DNA of 64,000 bases, taken from assembly GCF_027579695.1 (NCBI RefSeq), contig NC_083590.1, positions 17,714,446 through 17,778,445 of the forward strand, given 5' to 3'. The notes beneath the pieces were generated by a model that had not been told where the DNA came from, ran no database searches, and saw nothing but the letters and a program-made list of their open reading frames with translations. How positions within the stretch are numbered: position 1 is the first letter of the stretch; every line of letters starts with the position of its first letter. This document shows positions 20,357 to 31,549 of the stretch, piece by piece. The position numbers and the translations under genes were made by a program. This stretch comes from Neoarius graeffei (Eukaryota; Chordata; Actinopteri; Siluriformes; Ariidae).

Positions 20357-22440
20357 TTTGTGAGTCCCATAGAATTATCAGTCCCACAAACACATCAGTC
20401 CCACAGGCTCTTTTGTCCAGTTTCACAAGCACATTGCTTCCTCCTTCTCACTCAACACAACTGTAGCTGTAGTCATTATTATGATCTATTATGTTACTCA
20501 ATTCCTTCATGTAAGACAAAACATTGAAATATACTAATTCTATACAATAAAATATAATTGTAGTCTATATTTATTACATTTCCAAGTTATATTTAGAATA
20601 TAGATATTTTATTTAGTATATATTTACAGAATATATGTACTCCCTTGTTGTTTGTTGATGATGCTGAGACAGTTGTGTTCTTCCATGTAGTTGTGGCTCA
20701 CAGGGCGATCTGTGCTCCTGTGCTTTAAACGGAGATGGAATGCGTTGGGAGAGGTTGTTCCTCCGTTACGCCACAAGGGGGAGTATGCGGCTAGGCACAT
20801 TCATTGCATTCTATCTGTATTTGGCAGAGTTTGAGTTGACAAAAAGCGCATCAGTAAACACACATTCAAAAGCCACACTGAGTTTGGACTCTTCTTAATT
20901 CACGTGTGCAACACAAAGACACTGAGCTGTGTTCACTCTCACAGTGTCCCAGTCAAACCCTCTCAATAACAGCATCACATTCAACTCAAGCAAAGACACT
21001 TCATCAGCGGCGCGGGAAGACATTGTCGGCAGGGGGTGCTGTGACGTGACCTGGGACATTTTTTTGAAGGGGGGTCTGGGGGTCCTCCCCCATAAAATTT
21101 TGTATTTCTTAGATGCAATTTCCTGCATTTTAACCAATCAGGCGTCCGAAATCCTTTTAAGCTTGCAATTGCAATATTTCGTTAAACTGCCTACTACTTG
21201 TAGGCCTAATCCGTAAAAACGACGTTGTTTTTTTTTTTTTTTGAGTGATGACGGAAGAATCTGAAGCCTGTCTGTCAATGACAATTCTCAGTTAACACGA
21301 TTACGAAGGACAGGTTATTTTAGAAGCAGAAGCGCATAGCTGTGGTTTAACAGTCGCAGGTTTTACATCTGCTCTAGATAAACTGAAGGAGACGCGGATT
21401 CCACCCGATTACAGCCTTACATACCCAGATCCAGTCAAGCGAGTGTGCATTTCAAATACAGTAGTTAGTCGCACGCACACACACACACACGAAACAGAAC
21501 AACACTCTCGCTGGAACAACACAAACACCATGATTCTCTCAATCAACAGACCGAAATCCACAAACCCACTCATCCTACTACTATGGGTTAGTGACACTAA
21601 CTTAGTGTTCTATTGCAAAAATCACTCATAAAAGTGATGCAGCGGTATTTCACACTCTCCATTAAGAAAAGTAAAAGTAAAACATGATGAGCATGGACAC
21701 ACCGTTTTAAACGAACGTTTTTTAAGACTGTAGTTACATCTGAGTCAACTTCAAAGCACGATGCTAGCAACACCTGCACTTGTTCAAGGCATACCAAATA
21801 GGCTCAAGTGAACACGACACAGCGGGCAAAATTAATAACCAAATGGCCTTACCTTAAAACGCTGTCTTGATCATATGACTCCTCGCAATTATTCCACTTA
21901 AATCCACACGGTTCTCTTCTGAGACATAGTAACTATTAAGTATCAACTAACTAACTAACTCTTACTCTTCTCTACAGACGGTCGACTCGTACTCGCTTCC
22001 TGTTGTAATTTCGCGCGCTGAAAAGCTGAACGTCAACGTCACGACAAAAAAAATTCTGATGGTCCACTAGGCTACATATTAAGTTATAAGTTTTAATTAA
22101 ATCCTTTTTTAAATAACTAAAATGTAGCCCTCATCATCCTACATCTAAAACATGACATATAAAATCAGCAGAGCCAAATGAAAACAAATAAACAAATATA
22201 TTTTCACGTAAGTTTTGTTTTATGTTCATGTCAGTTTTGAGGGTCCACCACCCGCGCCGGTGCACTTCATCACCGGATATACAGTTTTACCTTTGAGAAG
22301 GTGATAAAGGGAGATTGGGTTCAAAAAGAAAAGAGAAATAGTGTTAATCATCACAACAACAATAAAGAGCACAACATTCCCCCTTTCCTCACTCACATCC
22401 GGCTTTAAAGGCATGCGGTTAGGTTAATATGGGACGGCCT
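20357..22440. other. No gene recognised
   Basis: About 2.1 kb. At about 21030-21110 a G-rich block (GGGGGGTCTGGGGGTCCTCC) resembles teleost transposon ends. A short (CA)n lies at 21474-21491 and a T16 run at about 21227. Small open frames show no domain. Confidence 0.4.
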
Positions 22441-22640
22441 TGGGCTGAGGTGCCCTTGAGCGAGGCACTGAACTCCCAACTGCTCCCCGGGCGCTGTTAG
22501 CATGGCTGCCCACTGGTATGTGTGTGCGCGCTCATTGCTCGCATGTGTGTGTTCACTGCTTCAGATGGGTTAAATGCAGAGAGGAATTTCACAAGTGTGT
22601 GATGAATAAAGTTGTGCTTTTCTTTCTTTGCTGACTCAGT
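22441..22640 (+). mobile_element. SINE-like repeat 3' part
   Basis: Contains GCACTGAACTCCCAACTGCT, GCATGGCTGCCCACTG and GATGGGTTAAATGCAGAGAG, then GAATAAAGTTGTGCTTTTC and a short TTTC tail. This layout is common in fish short retroposons. The head is unclear. Confidence 0.5.
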
Positions 22641-23133
22641 GTTCATTGAAGAATTCTGTTAGCTATCTGCCAAGTTCACAACAACTAACAATGGCAGAAT
22701 ACTGACTATATAACTCGGCTTGTGAAGGCAGCTTTTCCAGACAGCAGGATAGCAGAAAAATATCAGTGTGGACACACAAAAAACGCAGCTACAATCAATA
22801 AGGCTCCTGCTCCTCACTATATGGAAAACATTGTGGAAACTGCTCAAGAGGGCCCGATCACCATCATGATGGAGGAGTCCAACAAGGGGTCAGATGATAA
22901 ACCTTGTGCCATCATGGTCCGACTGCTTGACAAGGACCTTCAGAGTTGAAAACAGATTTCTAGGCATTCCAGTGTGCAATATACCGACTGCTCCAAACTT
23001 GTTCACAACTCTACAAGACGCACTACAGTAAGTGTTTTTCCCATAATATAATAATTATTAACAGGTAACAGGATAGCTTTTTATCCCAGTCCTTAAATTC
23101 TGTCAGTCAATCTAATGATAGGCCTACCTACCA

Positions 23134-23170
23134 CTACTACTACTACTACTACTACTTCTTCTTCTTTTTT
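23134..23170. repeat. (ACT)n/(TTC)n microsatellite
   Basis: Nine or so ACT units followed by TTC units, in the first intron of the hAT-like gene. Confidence 0.9.
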
Positions 23171-23434
23171 CTGTGCTAAGGACATTATTTACTGTATATT
23201 TTACAGACATCACAATATATCCTGGTCAAGCGTCAAAGGATTTTCATCTGACAATGCAAGTGTCATGGTGGGCAAGAACAATTCTGTACTCTCCCGTGTA
23301 AGACGAGCAACAGGCTCCCAAGTACCTGACCTCGGCTGTGTTTCCCATATTGAAAACCTCTGTGCCAACAGTCTCATAAAAAGTCACTCCACCTACCAGT
23401 AGAAGATCTGCTCATTGATACCTACTAGTCAAGT

Positions 23435-23690
23435 GAAGTTTATTTGTATCGCACTTTTAACAATAAACATTGTCGCTAAGCAGCTTTATAGAATTTGAAC
23501 GACTTAAAACATGAGCTAATTTTTCCCCTAATCTATCCCCAATGAGCACGCCTGTGGTGACGGTGGCAAGGAAAAACTCCCTCAGACGACATGAGGAAGA
23601 AACCTTGAGAGGAACCAGACTCCAAAGAGAACCCATCCTCATTTGGGCAACAACAGACAATATGACTATAACATTAACAGTCCTAACATA
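23435..23690 (-). mobile_element. SINE/LINE-tail-like repeat
   Basis: On the minus strand it carries CACCGTCACCACAGGCGTGC, GGGGATAGATTAGG and TTAAAAGTGCGATACAAATA before the tail. The same sequence in plus orientation is the insert at 60562-60724, where an 8-bp target duplication and tandem CTTGATTTGAAA tail prove it is a mobile unit. Confidence 0.65.
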
Positions 23691-24901
23691 AAGTCAGCTT
23701 TGTTGATGCTATAAACCCCAACCGACGGAAACCCGAGCGCAAAACCGTTCACGACAACCGCAGCCCTAAAGTTCAGCAAGTCAACTGCAGACCTACTATT
23801 ATTTTCATGGAAGGTAAGTTATACAAATTCTTGTAAAAAAGTAGAATATCACTGAGGCTTAAGTCTTTCAATTTTGCTCTCCATTATCAGTTATTTTAAA
23901 AGGCTGCCTTTTTTCCAGTTCCAGAAGAAGGGAGGAATATAAAGAGTTCCAAATATTCACAGGAGTCGACATGGAGGAGGTTCTTAAACATGTGTCAAAG
24001 ATGGCTGTCGATGGAAAGATGTGTTGCTAGAACCCTCTCCCAGTGGCCAGCATTACAAGCTTACTTTAACAGCAGTGATGACAAGGAAAAGCCTGGTCAT
24101 GTCAAACGATGTGCTGATGCCTATGTAAGTGAAGAGATGAAGCTCATGTATTACTTTCTCCAGTATGCTCTCACAAAGTTGAATAAGTTCAATATTCTCT
24201 TTCAGGTAAGTATATTTTTGCCTTTATGGGTAAAAGATTATCATCACATAATATTTCATTCCCTCCATACTTCTTTACACTTCAACTTAGAATAAAAATG
24301 GTATCATTAATTTCTCTCTTTTTAGTCTCATGACTGTCGTGTACTTGAGCTAGAGAAGGAAACAGAGGGTCTTTTGAAGGCTTACGTTCTGAACTTCATG
24401 AAAGTGGATGCTGTGAATATTGATGACCTATCAAAAGTAGATTATAAGTGTGAAGAACAGCAGAAATCTGATGATCTCACCATTGGCATACAAGCTTCCA
24501 GATACTTGGAATCCATCAGTGAGGACTGTGATCCTGCGATTATTACCTGTTTCTATAGGTAAGTTTTAGCTTGGAATATTGAACTTTTTTGTGCTTATAA
24601 TAGTATGTGCTTTTCTCTTAAATGGTGAAATTTTTTCTCTTACAGGAGTGTAAGAGCTGCATATGTTGCTGCTGTGGAAAAGTTTTTAAAGAAGTTTCCC
24701 TTTGGAAACCCAATATTGAAGTCAGTAAGAATTCTAAATCCATTACACAGGACTGATGTGACAGAAAGAGAAGGTAAGTACTTAAAATTCTCTCTATTTT
24801 CTGGGGTGAGTGGAGGGAGATCTCCCTCTTTTTCATTGAGCTTGTTTGGAGCCTCTGTGTCAAGTCAAATCAATTCTGGCAGCTCAGTGGCGGCATCATA
24901 A

Positions 24902-25075
24902 AGACAAGATTCATTTCCAGTTACGGTTTTAATCACTGGGATCTGTCAGCTCATTCCTTTACTGAAAATAAGCAGACTATTCCCAAACAAATGAGCAACA
25001 TGTATGTGTGATAATCACTTCAATCACACACATCAGTTAAACACGTCATGCACAAGGCTGTGTGAAAACAGAGCC
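24902..25075. other. No gene
   Basis: Spacer between the hAT-like gene and the TTAA element; nothing recognised. Confidence 0.4.
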
Positions 25076-25722
25076 TTAAAGGTGGAGTACAAGATTTTTT
25101 TCAGGAGTATTTTTTACCATATTGCTTGAAAAGCTCCTCACACCCATGTTGCAAGCAGTACAATAGAAGGTTTGACCCAAAAATGAAATATTTTAATCCA
25201 GTCTACAGTGTAAAATAAAGGAAAAACGCCATCAAATCCTATCGAGGTAACCACCTCAAAATGATTAGATACTGACACGTCAATCAGACTGAAGCCCGCG
25301 AGCAGCCCATCCCTTCTGTGTGTGTGTGCATAGATTTACATAGAAGACTAGATGCCTCGTCCCCGTTGCCCGTCAACGAAGTCGAACGTCCGCACATGGC
25401 GGCCATCTTACCTCCGACAGCTGGCTTACCCATTACATTGTGTTGGTAGCAATATGTACTTTTCAGATGACCGTAACTTCCTCAAATTTCAATCGATATT
25501 CAAACGTTTGTTATATAAAATATTCAAATATTCAAAAGGTTTGTTATATTAAAAAAAACAAACGGAAGTATGTATTTATGATATTAATGATGAATAATCA
25601 TTTTATGTTTTCAAAAAATACGCATAGCTTGGCAAAAATATTTCAGTATACTACAGACTGTAAGACAGGATGCATGCTGAAATTCCTATGCTGTGAGAAG
25701 CCTAACACTGCATACTTATGGA

Positions 25723-26493
25723 CAGGGTGCGATTTGTCAAAAAACCAGAAGGGGGGATTTTTTTTTTTTAAATCATGAAACGTCACAAAATTAAGGTAAC
25801 AATAGGCTAACAGCTCAATAACATCCGATGATATCAAATGAATAACACTAAATGAAAACGAACACATCTTCCTATCTCTCTGACTAAATACACGAACACT
25901 AACACACAACAAAGTTCGCATTGCTTGTCGCGTTGCTGTGATGTTTCTCTCCCTCCGGATTACATGGACAGTGACTTGAAAATCACTAAAATGCATGAAT
26001 ACTAAATGAACAGTTTGCTCTGATGGCGCAGTTCATGTGGCCTTTTCTGCTTTCCCGTCGGTGCACTATCTGCCGCGTTTCGCCTTTCTTTAATCCACAT
26101 TTCTGCGAATTTCTCAGCAGGGAAGGAACGCACGTCTGGCCCATTGACAGCGAGGAAAAGAAGGCTGTCAGTGTGGATACATTCATTCTGTTGCGCTCAT
26201 CAATAAGGATGTGATTCATGGCGCTAAATCCATGTTCACACTCTGGATATTGTTATTATCTACAATGTATCTATTTGCTGGGGACGTTCGTGAACATCAA
26301 AGCTGCCACTTCGGGTCATTTTGAAAGTGAGTGCAATGTAGACCATAGAAAACTGTCACAACATGCCTGTCATGTCAACTTTTTTTTTTGGTTTGTTTGT
26401 TTTATTGACGGGGTTGTCCCCGAGGATTTTTTTTCAGCAGAGATAAAAACCAGAGGGGGGGATGATCCCCCCCCCCCAGCAAATCGCACCCAG
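25723..26493 (-). mobile_element. Non-autonomous hAT inside the TTAA element
   Basis: Left end CAGGGTGCGATTTGTC, right end inverse CTGGGTGCGATTTGCT, with a perfect 8-bp duplication CTTATGGA at 25715-25722 and 26494-26501. On the minus strand about 26219-26100 reads ILIDERNRMNVSTLTAF, which resembles the conserved C-terminal region of hAT transposases. The rest of the gene is deleted. Confidence 0.8.
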
Positions 26494-26501
26494 CTTATGG
26501 A

Positions 26502-27745
26502 TAACTGCGGCCTTAGGACAAATAACCATACAATTTATTTCCAATTTTTAGTGAAAATATTTTTACATGTGATAGGGCCGTAGGGGGAAGCTAAATAAAC
26601 AGCTTACTCACTTCTGAAACTTCAGAAATACTTCATCCACCTCAAAAACCTAATGCACTCACATCATAGCATAATAACAAATGCACTGCCCGAGTAAGTA
26701 ATAGTATAAAACAGTGACAGCGACTCACGGTAGTTTGTGACAAAAAAAGCATTTAGTTAATCACATGTGGTTATACTTCCAAGGATAAAAAGATATCTTT
26801 ACATTTACAAAAAGAACATTCAAAGCTGATTATCATGTCAAAGTCAATATATGTTAGCACAGAAGATTGAAATTTCATTTGACTAGGCTCCAATGTGCAG
26901 TTAAAATAAAACTAAACATACTGATATAAACATCTACAATTAAAGTCAATTAGTCAGTATTTTGATTTCCTATAAATCATAATGTGAGTGCTGGGCTGTG
27001 CTGTGCTTGCATAAGTCTTCATACCCCTTGTCTGTGGTAAGATGGCCGCCCTGTGTGAGAGCGCGAGCAGCCCCTCCCCCACCCGCGCGCTGAGCAGCCC
27101 CTCCCCCACCCGCGCGCTGAGCAGCGAGAGACAGAAATGCACAGAAAAAGGGCAGTTTTCCCTCAGAGCGCTCCCTCCAAACAACGGGGATTTACACGAA
27201 AACGGAAGGAGATATTCACAAAATTATTTCACAGTGAGTGCCACAAGGCTCTCCTGAACACACTGATGTAATTTTTTTGTCTGTAGTCTAAAAAATGAGG
27301 TCACTAGAGCGAGTTAAAAACAAGTGACTTTTCTGCCAAGTTTATAATGGCAGTCTATGTGGCTGCGCGGCTGTCCTCTCCTCACTTTCAGGCTTCTCAT
27401 TCAAAAACTGCAAGTCCTATCGTGTAGGTAGGCACATTGTGTGAATCAGGACAAGTGTGGCTACTACTTTTGAGAAAATTGTGTGTGTGGAGTGAAAATT
27501 GGGGCTGAAAACATAGTTTAAATGAGAAAGTTTGAGCTATTTTTCCAAGCTCTCTACACTCTAACTTAACGAGCTCCACTGGTGTGTAACGCAATAGACA
27601 CCCGTTATAAAGGCTCGTTTTCTCAGGCTTTATAAGGGGGAGGAGGGGTGGAGACGCGGGGGGGCGGAGCATGGTGAGGGCGGGAGTGTTTCTTTTCAAA
27701 CTATGGCTTGTGGAACCGTTATTCCAAAATCTCCTACTGCACCTT
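26502..27745. other. TTAA-element interior without gene
   Basis: A/T-rich left part. The right part from about 27040 holds a GC-rich tandem duplication and GAGGTCACTAGAGCG-type sequence. No coding exon recognised. Confidence 0.4.
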
Positions 27746-27836
27746 TTAATATATCTGACTTTTATTGCTGTTTTATAATCCCCATAAAAACACCTTTGTT
27801 AGACCAGTCAAAATCATCAAAAAGTAAATATGGCGA

Positions 27837-28001
27837 TGTAATGTAATAGGCTTGTGAGCCTTAGAAGTTCCCGTAGGTGTGTTACGGGAAAACAAGAAGC
27901 GGGTTCTGAATGCTACTCTGTTTATGGCTGAGAGTTGAGTAGACGAACAGTAAAGTTACGTTTATAAATGAAGTCAGTTGTCAAGCCTCATCAATATAAC
28001 G
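27837..28001 (+). repeat. Gypsy 5' LTR
   Basis: About 165 bp. Starts TGTAATGTAATAGGC, ends CATCAATATAACG; the last base differs from the expected A. Lacks a 6-bp stretch present in the 3' LTR and has several substitutions. Confidence 0.92.
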
Positions 28002-28019
28002 TGGTGTCAGAAGTAAAGG
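28002..28019 (+). promoter_or_regulatory. Primer-binding site
   Basis: TGGTGTCAGAAGTAAAGG directly follows the LTR. The TGG start is what a tRNA 3' CCA end would pair with; the tRNA was not identified. Confidence 0.7.
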
Positions 28020-28037
28020 CGGAAGAAGAGTGACGGT

Positions 28038-28850
28038 ATGGCGCAGTTTCAACCACCAACGAGTTTGTGTTTAAGGCAATCTTGCCAAAAATTGGGGGAA
28101 CTGGAGTCAGCGTTTTGAGCTCTTCTGTACTGCCAGTGGCATCGCGGAGAAATCCGAGAAGGTGCAGTGTGCAACGTTTCTTCACGTCGCGGGAGAGGAG
28201 GCGATTTAAAGTATGTAATACGTTTGTCTTCGCGGACAGCGAGAAAGACAGACAAAATAGACATGCTGAAGTTGTTTCAGGACTATTGTGAGCCAAGGAA
28301 AAAACTTACCTTGCATACGGCACATGTTCTTCACATGAGCCCAGAAGCAGTCAGTCCATTGATTTGTATGTAACGGATTTAAAAAAATAAGGCCAAGGAC
28401 TGTGAATTTGGACTGTTGCACGACTCCCTGGTATGTGACAGAATTGTTTGTGGTATTATTGACGACCAAGTGAGAGGGAGACTGTTAAGGGAAGCAGATC
28501 TGACCCTAGAAAAAGCCATTGATATGTCGTGCAAGTGAAATAACAACCAGCCAAGTCAAGGCACTGACAGAAGAAGTAGAAATTAAGAGTATGGACTGTC
28601 AGACAAAAAGATAAAGTGAAAGCTAACACAGAACAAAATGAGTCAAGTTGCAGCAGATGTGGTTTCAAGCATGGAACTAAAAAATGTCTGGCTATTGGCC
28701 AAACATGTAAAACATGCAACAAGAAAAATCACTTCGCTAAGATGTGCAGATCACAGAGTCGGCAGCACCAACAGAGAAAGAATGTGCATGCAACAGAGCA
28801 AAGTGAGGAAGAAAATGACATTTATTGGCACAGTCAGAAAGGAGCATGAG
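28038..28850 (+). pseudogene. Gypsy gag relic with zinc knuckles
   Basis: Capsid-like blocks are spread over three frames (for example DKIDMLK..FQDYCEPRKKLT). The nucleocapsid has two cysteine motifs at about 28650-28745: CSRCGFKHGTKKC and CKTCNKKNHFAKMC (CX2CX4HX4C in the second). The motifs would bind the element RNA. No single frame spans the gene; several indels and stops are present. Confidence 0.8.
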
Positions 28851-28884
28851 AAACACAAAAGAGTGATGGAGTCGGCACAAACAG

Positions 28885-29114
28885 AAACCGAGGAAGAAAA
28901 ATGGACTGAAAGACTGAAAATAAACAAAGTTGTGACTTTTAAACTGGACACAGGTGCAGACTGCAATGCAATGTCAGTTAAAACCTTAAATGCGCTGGAT
29001 GTCAGAGGAAAACTCAGTGTTAGTAATAGTAAGCTTGTTGCCTTCTTTGGCCAGAAGATAGCACCACTGGACAAAAGAGCATTAACATGTCAATACAAAG
29101 GCCAAAAGCACAAT
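28885..29114 (+). pseudogene. Gypsy aspartic protease relic
   Basis: VVTFKLDTGADCNAMSVKTL carries the D-T-G catalytic triad of retroviral-type proteases. The frame is cut at about 29117 by the nested DNA transposon. Confidence 0.8.
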
Positions 29115-29117
29115 ATT

Positions 29118-29926
29118 GGCCCAATCCCAATTCTAATTTCTACCCCTCCCCCTTCCCCTCCGCCTTCCCCTTGGCCCTTCCCCTTGAAACTGAGCTACAA
29201 GGGATAGGGCTTGAAATTCAACCCCTACATATTGGGATAGCCCTTCAACGATCGCATACGTCATCGCGTACCTCCGTCAGCGTTTACGTTAGCAAAACGC
29301 GTCCAAATGCGTCATTGGCTGCGACCAGCCGCTACAGTCAGAGCGAGACGCAGAACCAGAAATCTCTGCTGGCAGGGTGTGATAACTAACACCACTGAAT
29401 GGGATATCTTTGGCGCTTCGTGCACCACATCCGACCGAATGAGGTGTCAGAACACTCATGTAAACAATAAAAGCGAGAATAACAGAACAAAACGTACACA
29501 GTCAAGCAACCGAAAACAATACTCACTCCCAAAGCTTTTTAGCAGCAGCTTGGATTTCAGAAATCGCTGCTCATTCTCAGCTCGAAAGCGAATCAAGCGG
29601 CGTGTTTCCTCTGGATAACAACTTAAAACACGTAAATAATGGAGAAAATACATTTATGACAATCTTTCGCCGCGGGAACCGCCATCTTTCTGAAATCCGC
29701 ATGAAATCTCGCTGAAATCCGCATGGCATTGTGGGAAATCACTCAAACCCCTTCGTTCGGAGTCAGCTCCAGGAAAATCTCCGTTTGGAGGGGTACAGAA
29801 GCCCTACCCCTTCCCCTACCCCTCCGCGTTAACTGGGATTGGGATACCCCTACCCCTTCACGTGAACGCGCAAAATGGAGGGGAAGGGCCAAGGGGTACG
29901 TCCAAGGGGTGAAATGGGATTCGGCC
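29118..29926. mobile_element. Non-autonomous DNA transposon nested in the gypsy
   Basis: Left end GGCCCAATCCCAATTCTA, right end inverse GGCCGAATCCCATTTCAC. ATT at 29115-29117 and 29927-29929 reads as a 3-bp duplication. Subterminal regions are CCCCT/AGGGG-rich on both sides. No transposase. Removing it rejoins the flanking gypsy sequence. A 3-bp duplication fits PIF/Harbinger, but ATT is not the usual TWA. Confidence 0.75.
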
Positions 29927-29982
29927 ATTGAGTTTGAATCACACAAGATGATGTTCCGGCTATACTGGGAGGAGCCACATGT

Positions 29983-31039
29983 GTGAAACTAGGCTTAGTG
30001 AAGAGGATGCATGATGTTGGAAAGGAAAATGACCTCCTTAAAGACTATGAGGATCTTTTCACCGGACTAGATTGCTTACCTGGTCAGCATCATATACAGA
30101 TTGACCACACTGGTACACCTGTCATGCACGCTCCCAGAAGGATTCCTGTAGCACTCAGACATGGAGTAATTGAGGAACTACAGCACATGGAGAAATTGGG
30201 AGTAATAACCAGGCAGATGGAGCCAACAGAGTGGATTAACAGTATGGTAACAGTGGTCACACCCAAGAAAATTTGTATCTGTATGGACCCAAAAGACTTA
30301 AACCAAGCAATTAAACGGGAGCATTACCCATTACTCACAGCGTTTGGCATATGGGTAACAACCTCCGGTAAACTCCGGGTCACCTTCAAGCAGCTTTCTT
30401 AAAAGGTGCACTGATGTCTGACAGGTTTGGAATGAACTTTGCGAGGTATTGAATCATCCCCATGAACCCCCCCATGAAAAACGTTTACCGGAGGTTGTTA
30501 CCCATATGCCAAACGCTAAGTACTTCTCAGTACTAGACGCCAATGAGGGCTTTTGGCAGATAAAACTTGATGATGAAAGCTCAAAGCTCTGCACATTTAA
30601 TACCCCCATTGGAAGATACAGATTCCTACGTTTACCGTTTGAGATCTCATCGGTGCCAGAGGTGTTTCAGAGGGCTAGTGCGCAGATGATTGAAGGGCTA
30701 GATGGAGTTGTGAACATCATTGATGACTTACTTGTCTGGGGAGACTCTGTGGCATTGCACGACCACAGATTGAAGTTGTTGCTGGAGAGAGCAAAAGAGA
30801 ATAACCTGAAACTGAACAAAAACAAGTGCTTTATCAGGACAAAAGAAATTAAATGCATCGGACACACACTCAGCGCCAGTGGACTGAGACCAGATGAGGA
30901 AAAAGTGAGAGCAGTGACACAGCTCCCAGACCCACAGAATAAGCAGGAACTGCTGAGGTTCATGGGGATGATTCAATACCTCGCAAAGTTCATTCCAAAC
31001 CTGTCAGACATCAGTGCACCTTTTAAGAAAGCTGCTTGA
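29983..31039 (+). pseudogene. Gypsy reverse transcriptase relic
   Basis: Early RT blocks (GVITRQMEPTEWINSMVTV, DPKDLNQAIKREHYPL) occur before a rearranged patch at 30339-30480. The frame then resumes with AKYFSVLDANEGFWQIKLD, RFLRLPFEIS..PEVFQ and the catalytic VNIIDDLLVWG. The DD pair is intact. Part of the sequence in the patch is an inverted copy of the downstream RT end (30959-31053), so the RT cannot be read through. Confidence 0.9.
30339..30516. repeat. Inverted internal duplication inside the gypsy RT
   Basis: 30373-30467 is the exact reverse complement of 30959-31053. In addition, 30339-30372 is the reverse complement of about 30483-30516, making a hairpin with the inverted segment in its loop. 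Confidence 0.92.
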
Positions 31040-31510
31040 AGGTGACCCGGAGTGGCACTAGGAAGAAACACAAAAGAGGAGTTTTGAGCATCTTAAACAG
31101 CTGGTCACCAATGCTCCAACCCTGAAGTTTTATGATGTTAACAAACCACCGACACTGTCAGTAGATGCCAGCTCAGAAGGCATCGGTGCAGTCATATTGC
31201 AGGATGGACAACCAGTAGTTTATGGGTCGAGGGCTCTCACTGATTGTCAGCGCAGGTATGCGCAAATTGAAAAAGAACTACTCGCCATTGTCTATGGATG
31301 TGAGAAATTCCATCAGTATGTGTATGGAAAAAACATTCCGGTTGAGAATGACCACAAGCCGCTGGAGAGTATTTTCAAAAAACCCTTGCACCAAGCTCCC
31401 ATGAGACTTCAGAGAATGCTGCTTAGGCTGCAAAGATACAGCCTTAAAGTCACCTATCGTATCGACCAGGCAAGGAACTGCACATTGCAGATGCATTGAG
31501 TCGAGCATTC
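31040..31510 (+). pseudogene. Gypsy RNase H relic
   Basis: Runs from SVDASSEGIGAVIL-like codons (about 31155) through YGSRALTDCQRRYAQIEKEL, ENDHKPLESIF and RLQRYSLKVTYR. This is the Ty3-type RNase H with its conserved Asp (VDAS), Glu (EKEL) and DHKPL block. One or more shifts separate it from the RT and from the integrase. Confidence 0.85.
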
Positions 31511-31549
31511 CTCAATGAGAAGAATGAATAGCTGCTGGAGAAAGAATTA

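Larger units (their letters stand above)
22710..24773 (+). pseudogene. Spliced hAT-transposase-like gene, decayed
   Basis: Five exon-like blocks have matching splice sites: 22710-23027 (GTAAGT donor), 23207-23434, 23919-24205 (GTAAGT), 24326-24558 (GTAAGT) and 24646-24773 (GTAAGT). Blocks include KGFSSDNASVMVGKNNSVLS (second acidic motif of the RNase H-like hAT core), DLGCVSHIENLCA, RWLSMERCVARTLSQWPALQ and SVRAAYVAAVEKFLKKFPFG. This arrangement is seen in a hAT-derived family common in fish. Frameshifts at about 22945, 23390 and 23995 and a SINE-like insert in the second intron (23435-23690) show decay. No start exon or C-terminal dimerisation domain is visible. Confidence 0.65.
25080..27745. 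mobile_element. DNA transposon with TTAA target site
   Basis: Left end AGGTGGAGTACAAGATTTTT, right end inverse AAGGTGCAGTAGGAGATTTT, with TTAA at 25076-25079 and 27746-27749. TTAA targets are known for piggyBac and Kolobok; which one is not decided. No transposase is seen, so it is non-autonomous. It contains a nested hAT (25723-26493) and a 28-bp duplicated GC-rich block at about 27066-27122 (CAGCCCCTCCCCCACCCGCG). Confidence 0.7.

Noticed and set aside
25986-26219. Independent gene on the minus strand
   Set aside because: It lies inside a hAT with 8-bp duplication and reads like the C-terminal part of a hAT transposase; kept as part of that element.
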